Source: Candidatus Eisenbergiella merdigallinarum
GTDB lineage: Bacteria; Bacillota; Clostridia; Lachnospirales; Lachnospiraceae
DNA length: 64,000 bases
Direction: 5' to 3'
Assembly (NCBI GenBank): GCA_019119355.1
Contig: DWXE01000028.1
Location: forward strand, 1 to 64,000
Shown here in pieces: positions 61,177 to 64,000 of this stretch (positions are counted from its first letter, which is position 1; every line of letters starts with the position of its first letter). Under the pieces are notes generated by a model. That model was not told the DNA's origin. It saw nothing but the letters and a program-made list of their open reading frames with translations, and did no database searches. Position numbers and translations under genes: made by a program.

Positions 61177-62265
61177 CTAGTATTCAAACGTCTCCATGTA
61201 CTTCATATATTTCACGATCATAAGCGCGATCTTGAACGTGATGGCGTCCTCGAACACGCGCAGATCCAGGCCGGTGCTCTTCTGCAGCTTATCCAGCCGG
61301 TACACCAGCGTATTCCTGTGGATGAACAGCTGACGGCTGGTCTCCGACACGTTCAGGCTGTTCTCGAAAAACTTGTTGATGGTGGTCAGCGTTTCCTCGT
61401 CGAAATCGTCCGGGCTCTTGCCTCCGAAGATCTCCCGGATGAACATCCTGCACTGGGGGATCGGAAGCTGATAGATGAGACGCCCGATTCCCAATTCACT
61501 ATAAGCGATAATCATCCGCTCGTCAAAGAAAATTTTTCCCACATCCATGGCCATTTTGGCCTCTTTGTAGGAACGGCTGACCTCCTTGATCTCCCGCACC
61601 ACGGTGCCGTAGGAGATCCTGCTGTTCAAAATCCCCTCGTTTTCCAGATATGCGGCGATGCTGGCGGCAGCCTGCTTGATCTCGGCGTTCTCATCGATTT
61701 CCGTCAGCGTCTTGACCACGATCACGTTGTTCTCGTCCACGGCCGTGATGAAATCGTGGCTGTTGGCGGAAAATCCCGCCCTCACCACTTCCAGGACGTT
61801 GCCGTCCCTCCCGCCGCCGCTCTCGATAATCATCACCACCCGGTTCGCGTCCGCCGGGATGTGCAGCTTCTTGGCCCTGCTGTAAATGTCCACCAGCAGC
61901 AGGTTGTCCAGCAGCAGGTTCTTGATAAAGTTATCCTTATCGAAGCGCTCTTTGTAAGCGACCAGCAGGTTCTGGATCTGGAAGGCGGCCATCTTGCCGA
62001 TCATATAGATGTTCTCCCCCGCGCCGCCGGCCACCAGAATGTACTCCACCTGCTGTTCATCGTAGATCTTGAAAAACTGATTGCCCGCCACTTCCTGGCT
62101 GTCCGCCGGAGAATCCGCGAACGCCCCGGCAGGCTGAGCGCACAGCTCCATCTCATCCGATGTGGTGGCGATCATCTTTCCGTCCGCATCCACCACGCAC
62201 AGCTCCACCCGCGCGATGGCCTTCAGGCCGTCAATCGTACTCTGCAATATCTGATTTGAAATCAT
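61177..62265 (-). CDS. CdaR/PucR-type sugar-diacid regulator
   Basis: A 362-residue transcription factor. An N-terminal diacid-recognition domain (SNQILQSTIDGLKAIARVEL, about 1-130) is followed by a GGDEF-like middle and a C-terminal PucR helix-turn-helix: FFENSLNVSETSRQLFIHRN then TLVYRLDKLQKSTGLDL. Members respond to glycolate, glycerate or glucarate-like acids. The start follows GGAGAAGGGGT. It is monocistronic in appearance and upstream of ftsE by about 70 bases, so it may share a transcript with it. Its target is unknown. Confidence 0.9.
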   Translation of the reverse strand: MISNQILQSTIDGLKAIARVELCVVDADGKMIATTSDEMELCAQPAGAFADSPADSQEVAGNQFFKIYDEQQVEYILVAGGAGENIYMIGKMAAFQIQNLLVAYKERFDKDNFIKNLLLDNLLLVDIYSRAKKLHIPADANRVVMIIESGGGRDGNVLEVVRAGFSANSHDFITAVDENNVIVVKTLTEIDENAEIKQAAASIAAYLENEGILNSRISYGTVVREIKEVSRSYKEAKMAMDVGKIFFDERMIIAYSELGIGRLIYQLPIPQCRMFIREIFGGKSPDDFDEETLTTINKFFENSLNVSETSRQLFIHRNTLVYRLDKLQKSTGLDLRVFEDAITFKIALMIVKYMKYMETFEY

Positions 62266-62389
62266 ACCCCTTCTCCTTCATCGACGCCAAATGGCGCGCC
62301 TTCGCCGCGCCATCCCGCTTTTTCCTACACCCATATTTCATTTTAATAGAAAACCACAAAAAAAGCTATAGCCAGCGGCAAAAAAATTA

Positions 62390-62595
62390 TGCAAAATGTA
62401 ACAGTTCGGCCATGCCATTCATCATTTGACGGATTCCACTGAATTGGCTGTGCAAAAGGTCACTGGCCGTCAAATGATTCATGTCGGGCGTCCGCCCTAT
62501 AGGCACATGCGGCAAAATGCAGCTTAGTGAGCGAGCTCCCGCGCGGCATTTTGCCGCATGTGCCTGCATGGCTAAACTGTTACTGCAAAATGTAA
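62390..62595. repeat. MITE-like element with nested inverted repeats
   Basis: The element is bounded by a 12-base direct repeat TGCAAAATGTAA (62390-62401 and 62584-62595). Inside, imperfect terminal inverted repeats at 62398-62415 and 62566-62583 (two mismatches) enclose a 12-base pair ATCATTTGACGG/CCGTCAAATGAT (62421-62432 and 62467-62478) and a perfect 19-base pair beginning GGCACATGCGG (62502-62520 and 62546-62564). There is no coding frame. It fills most of the 360-base gap between two minus-strand genes. Confidence 0.85.
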
Positions 62596-62624
62596 GAGCA
62601 AAACCGGACGGACACACCATCCCG

Positions 62625-63338
62625 TCATGAAACGATGTGCTCGTCCGGTTTTTCTCCAGGCGCCCTTTTAGGCCCTTCCGCCATTTCCTGATTGTAATTT
62701 TTTACCTTTTTCCAGAAAAGCTTCCTGCGGATCCCCGAAAATACGCCATGGCCCGCGCGCCTGGGTATTTTGACCTCCGGCAGCGCCATCCACAGTTCGG
62801 CGTTCAGGAATTTCCTCCCGCTGTTCATCAGCTCCAGCTCCAGCGGCCAGGTCATTCTGGAAAAGATCACGTCCGGCGCCACTTCATTGAGGGAATTCAT
62901 CATCCGCTCCTTCTGCTGCTCGAACTCGTCATACCCTCTGCAGGCGGCGATATTCAGATTCCCCTGCTGCTCCAGAAGGCTGTCCGCAAACGTCTCGGCC
63001 TGCTGCCTCGTGTCCGCCAGAATGCAGATCCGCTCCTTCTGGCGCGCCAGCCTGCGAAGGAATTCCCTCAGGAAAATCCGTTCTTCAATTTCCCTGACGC
63101 GGCCCGCGTTGGCGATGCCGGCCGCCTCCAGAATGTCCGGTTCCACGCACAGCGTCAGATCCGCATCCTCCAGAAGCCCTTTCAGCTCCTGGCTGCCCGC
63201 CGCGGACGTCAGCGTCTGGGCGGTGATATAGGTGGCCGTATTGAGCGCGCCGTTGTGCAGGAATCGCTCCGCCTGTCTGAGCCCTTCTCTGGCCGACAGA
63301 TCCACCAGCGAAATCCCCAGAATCGAAAATCTCTTCAT
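62625..63338 (-). CDS. Divergent WecB/TagA/CpsF-like protein
   Basis: A 237-residue protein with the outline of the WecB/TagA/CpsF glycosyltransferase fold: RFSILGISLVDLSAREGLRQ, TYITAQTLTSA, ADLTLCVEPDIL, ICILADTRQQAETFADSLLE and NIAACRGYDEFEQQKERM. The usual PDG reads PDI and the G-x-PKQE motif is replaced by SRMTWPLELEL, so catalysis may be altered or absent. The C-terminus RRKLFWKKVKNYNQEM is basic and may bind the membrane. The start was taken at the second of two ATGs after GGGGTGAC. It is single, next to the MITE-like element. Confidence 0.75.
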   Translation of the reverse strand: MKRFSILGISLVDLSAREGLRQAERFLHNGALNTATYITAQTLTSAAGSQELKGLLEDADLTLCVEPDILEAAGIANAGRVREIEERIFLREFLRRLARQKERICILADTRQQAETFADSLLEQQGNLNIAACRGYDEFEQQKERMMNSLNEVAPDVIFSRMTWPLELELMNSGRKFLNAELWMALPEVKIPRRAGHGVFSGIRRKLFWKKVKNYNQEMAEGPKRAPGEKPDEHIVS

Positions 63339-63459
63339 CATGTCACCCCGGGATATCAGATTACAGGTCAACCCGCTAACAGAGACATTATATCAGCATC
63401 TTCCTGCTTTGGCAAGTTTTACCGCACAGCCCGGTATTTTGCCGCTTTTTTGTGTATTT

Positions 63460-64000
63460 TTACAACTGCCGGATGGCGGTTTCCGTAATCCGGACTTTTC
63501 CTTCCTTCAGAAGGTGGCCCACCGCCCGCTTGAATTCGTTTTTGCTCATGCCCATCTTTTCCCGGATCAGGTCCGGAGAAGCCTTGTCCGTAAAGGGGAG
63601 CTCCCCCCCGCATTCCCGGATGGCTTCCATCACCTTCTGCGCATCCGTCCCGATCTGCATCCACGCCTTTTCCCGCAGGCTTAAGTCCAGCTTTCCGTCC
63701 TCGTGGACCCGCGTCACCCTGGCCTCAACCCGGGTGCCGGCTTTCAGCTCCCCGCAGACCTCCCGCGCCGGAATGAGGGCGGAATAGATCCCGTCCACCG
63801 CCACGAAGCCCCCGAACTGCCTGCTGACTTCATATAAATAGCCGCTCACCCTGTCGTCCTTCCGATACGGGCTGTCGGTGCGCAGATAAGGGTAGAGCTT
63901 CATCGTGGCGCACAGCCTGCCGCTCTTGTCCACATAGAGGGCTGCCGGGAAGCGTTCCCCTTCCCGCACCGGCCGGGTCTGTTCCCGAAACGGCAAAAAC
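63460..64000 (-). CDS. CvfB-like S1-domain RNA-binding protein, partial
   Basis: The last 179 or so codons of a gene whose 5' end is beyond the right edge. LPFREQTRPVREGERFPAAL and YVDKSGRLCATMKLYPYLR match the end of the first S1 part, YEVSRQFGGFVAVDGIYSAL with RVEARVTRVHEDGKLDLSLR the second S1 domain, and a C-terminal winged helix GMSKNEFKRAVGHLLKEGKV follows. CvfB proteins bind RNA and affect virulence or gene expression in Firmicutes. The stop is followed by about 120 bases without a gene. Confidence 0.88.
   Translation of the reverse strand, partial: FLPFREQTRPVREGERFPAALYVDKSGRLCATMKLYPYLRTDSPYRKDDRVSGYLYEVSRQFGGFVAVDGIYSALIPAREVCGELKAGTRVEARVTRVHEDGKLDLSLREKAWMQIGTDAQKVMEAIRECGGELPFTDKASPDLIREKMGMSKNEFKRAVGHLLKEGKVRITETAIRQL

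Noticed and set aside
1-64000. tRNA, rRNA or insertion-sequence transposase genes
   Set aside because: None could be recognised by eye on either strand; a tRNA search program would be needed to be certain.

Overview
The window looks like a chromosomal segment of a fairly high-GC, spore-lineage Firmicute, most likely a Lachnospiraceae-type Clostridia. The reasons are a Spo0A-type DNA-binding domain, a cdaA-ybbR-glmM operon, an HPr protein, a DUF6020-type membrane protein, strong AGGAGG ribosome sites and sigma-A-like promoters. This placement rests on gene content and is not a sequence search. Most core genes run on the minus strand and are GC-rich. Several AT-richer patches hold accessory genes and broken genes.

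Region 1 (about 80-16120, minus strand) is an exopolysaccharide or capsule locus. A promoter near 16212-16240 reads into gmd, a LIC_10190-like membrane protein, GDP-fucose synthase and mannose-1-phosphate guanylyltransferase. Next come a stand-alone Spo0A output domain, two GT2 enzymes, the initiating polyprenyl-phosphate sugar transferase, a Wzz-like protein fused to a degenerate kinase fragment, a GT2, an EpsG-like polymerase and four more glycosyltransferases. A terminator follows at 79-99. No flippase is visible. A divergent DUF6020 membrane protein (16341-18158) shares the intergenic control region.

Region 2 (about 18.2-28.4 kb) is an AT-richer accessory island. It has an AbrB-type antitoxin with a broken RelE-type toxin, an AlbA_2/ATPase regulator flanked by two remnants of a sirtuin gene, and an AbiE-type toxin-antitoxin pair. 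It also has an operon joining a class M sirtuin, a zinc macrodomain, a flavin/ferredoxin protein and a riboflavin-type ECF S component, with a divergent HxlR regulator and a strong operator candidate. Further along lie a DUF212 membrane protein, an HxlR remnant, an aldo/keto reductase pseudogene and an orphan structured-RNA/terminator segment.

Region 3 (28.4-38.7 kb) carries a GT39-like transferase, dTDP-rhamnose synthase (rfbD), a YerB-like lipoprotein, a membrane protein, and a compact cassette of PseC-like aminotransferase, LysA-like decarboxylase and ATP-grasp ligase downstream of leuA and the HPr gene.

Region 4 (39-53.2 kb) is core: glmM-ybbR-cdaA (c-di-AMP and cell wall), two membrane proteins, comF, recD2, mreB/mbl, uvrA and uvrB. 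Region 5 (53.2-64 kb) has a frameshifted RhuM-type gene, an unknown protein, an OLD-like ATPase/nuclease with a cysteine cluster, a carboxy-terminal processing protease, an M23 hydrolase with ftsX and ftsE, a CdaR/PucR-type regulator, a MITE-like repeat, a WecB/TagA-like protein and a partial CvfB-like S1 protein. Two intergenic stretches (38.80-39.07 and 62.39-62.60 kb) consist of nested inverted repeats.
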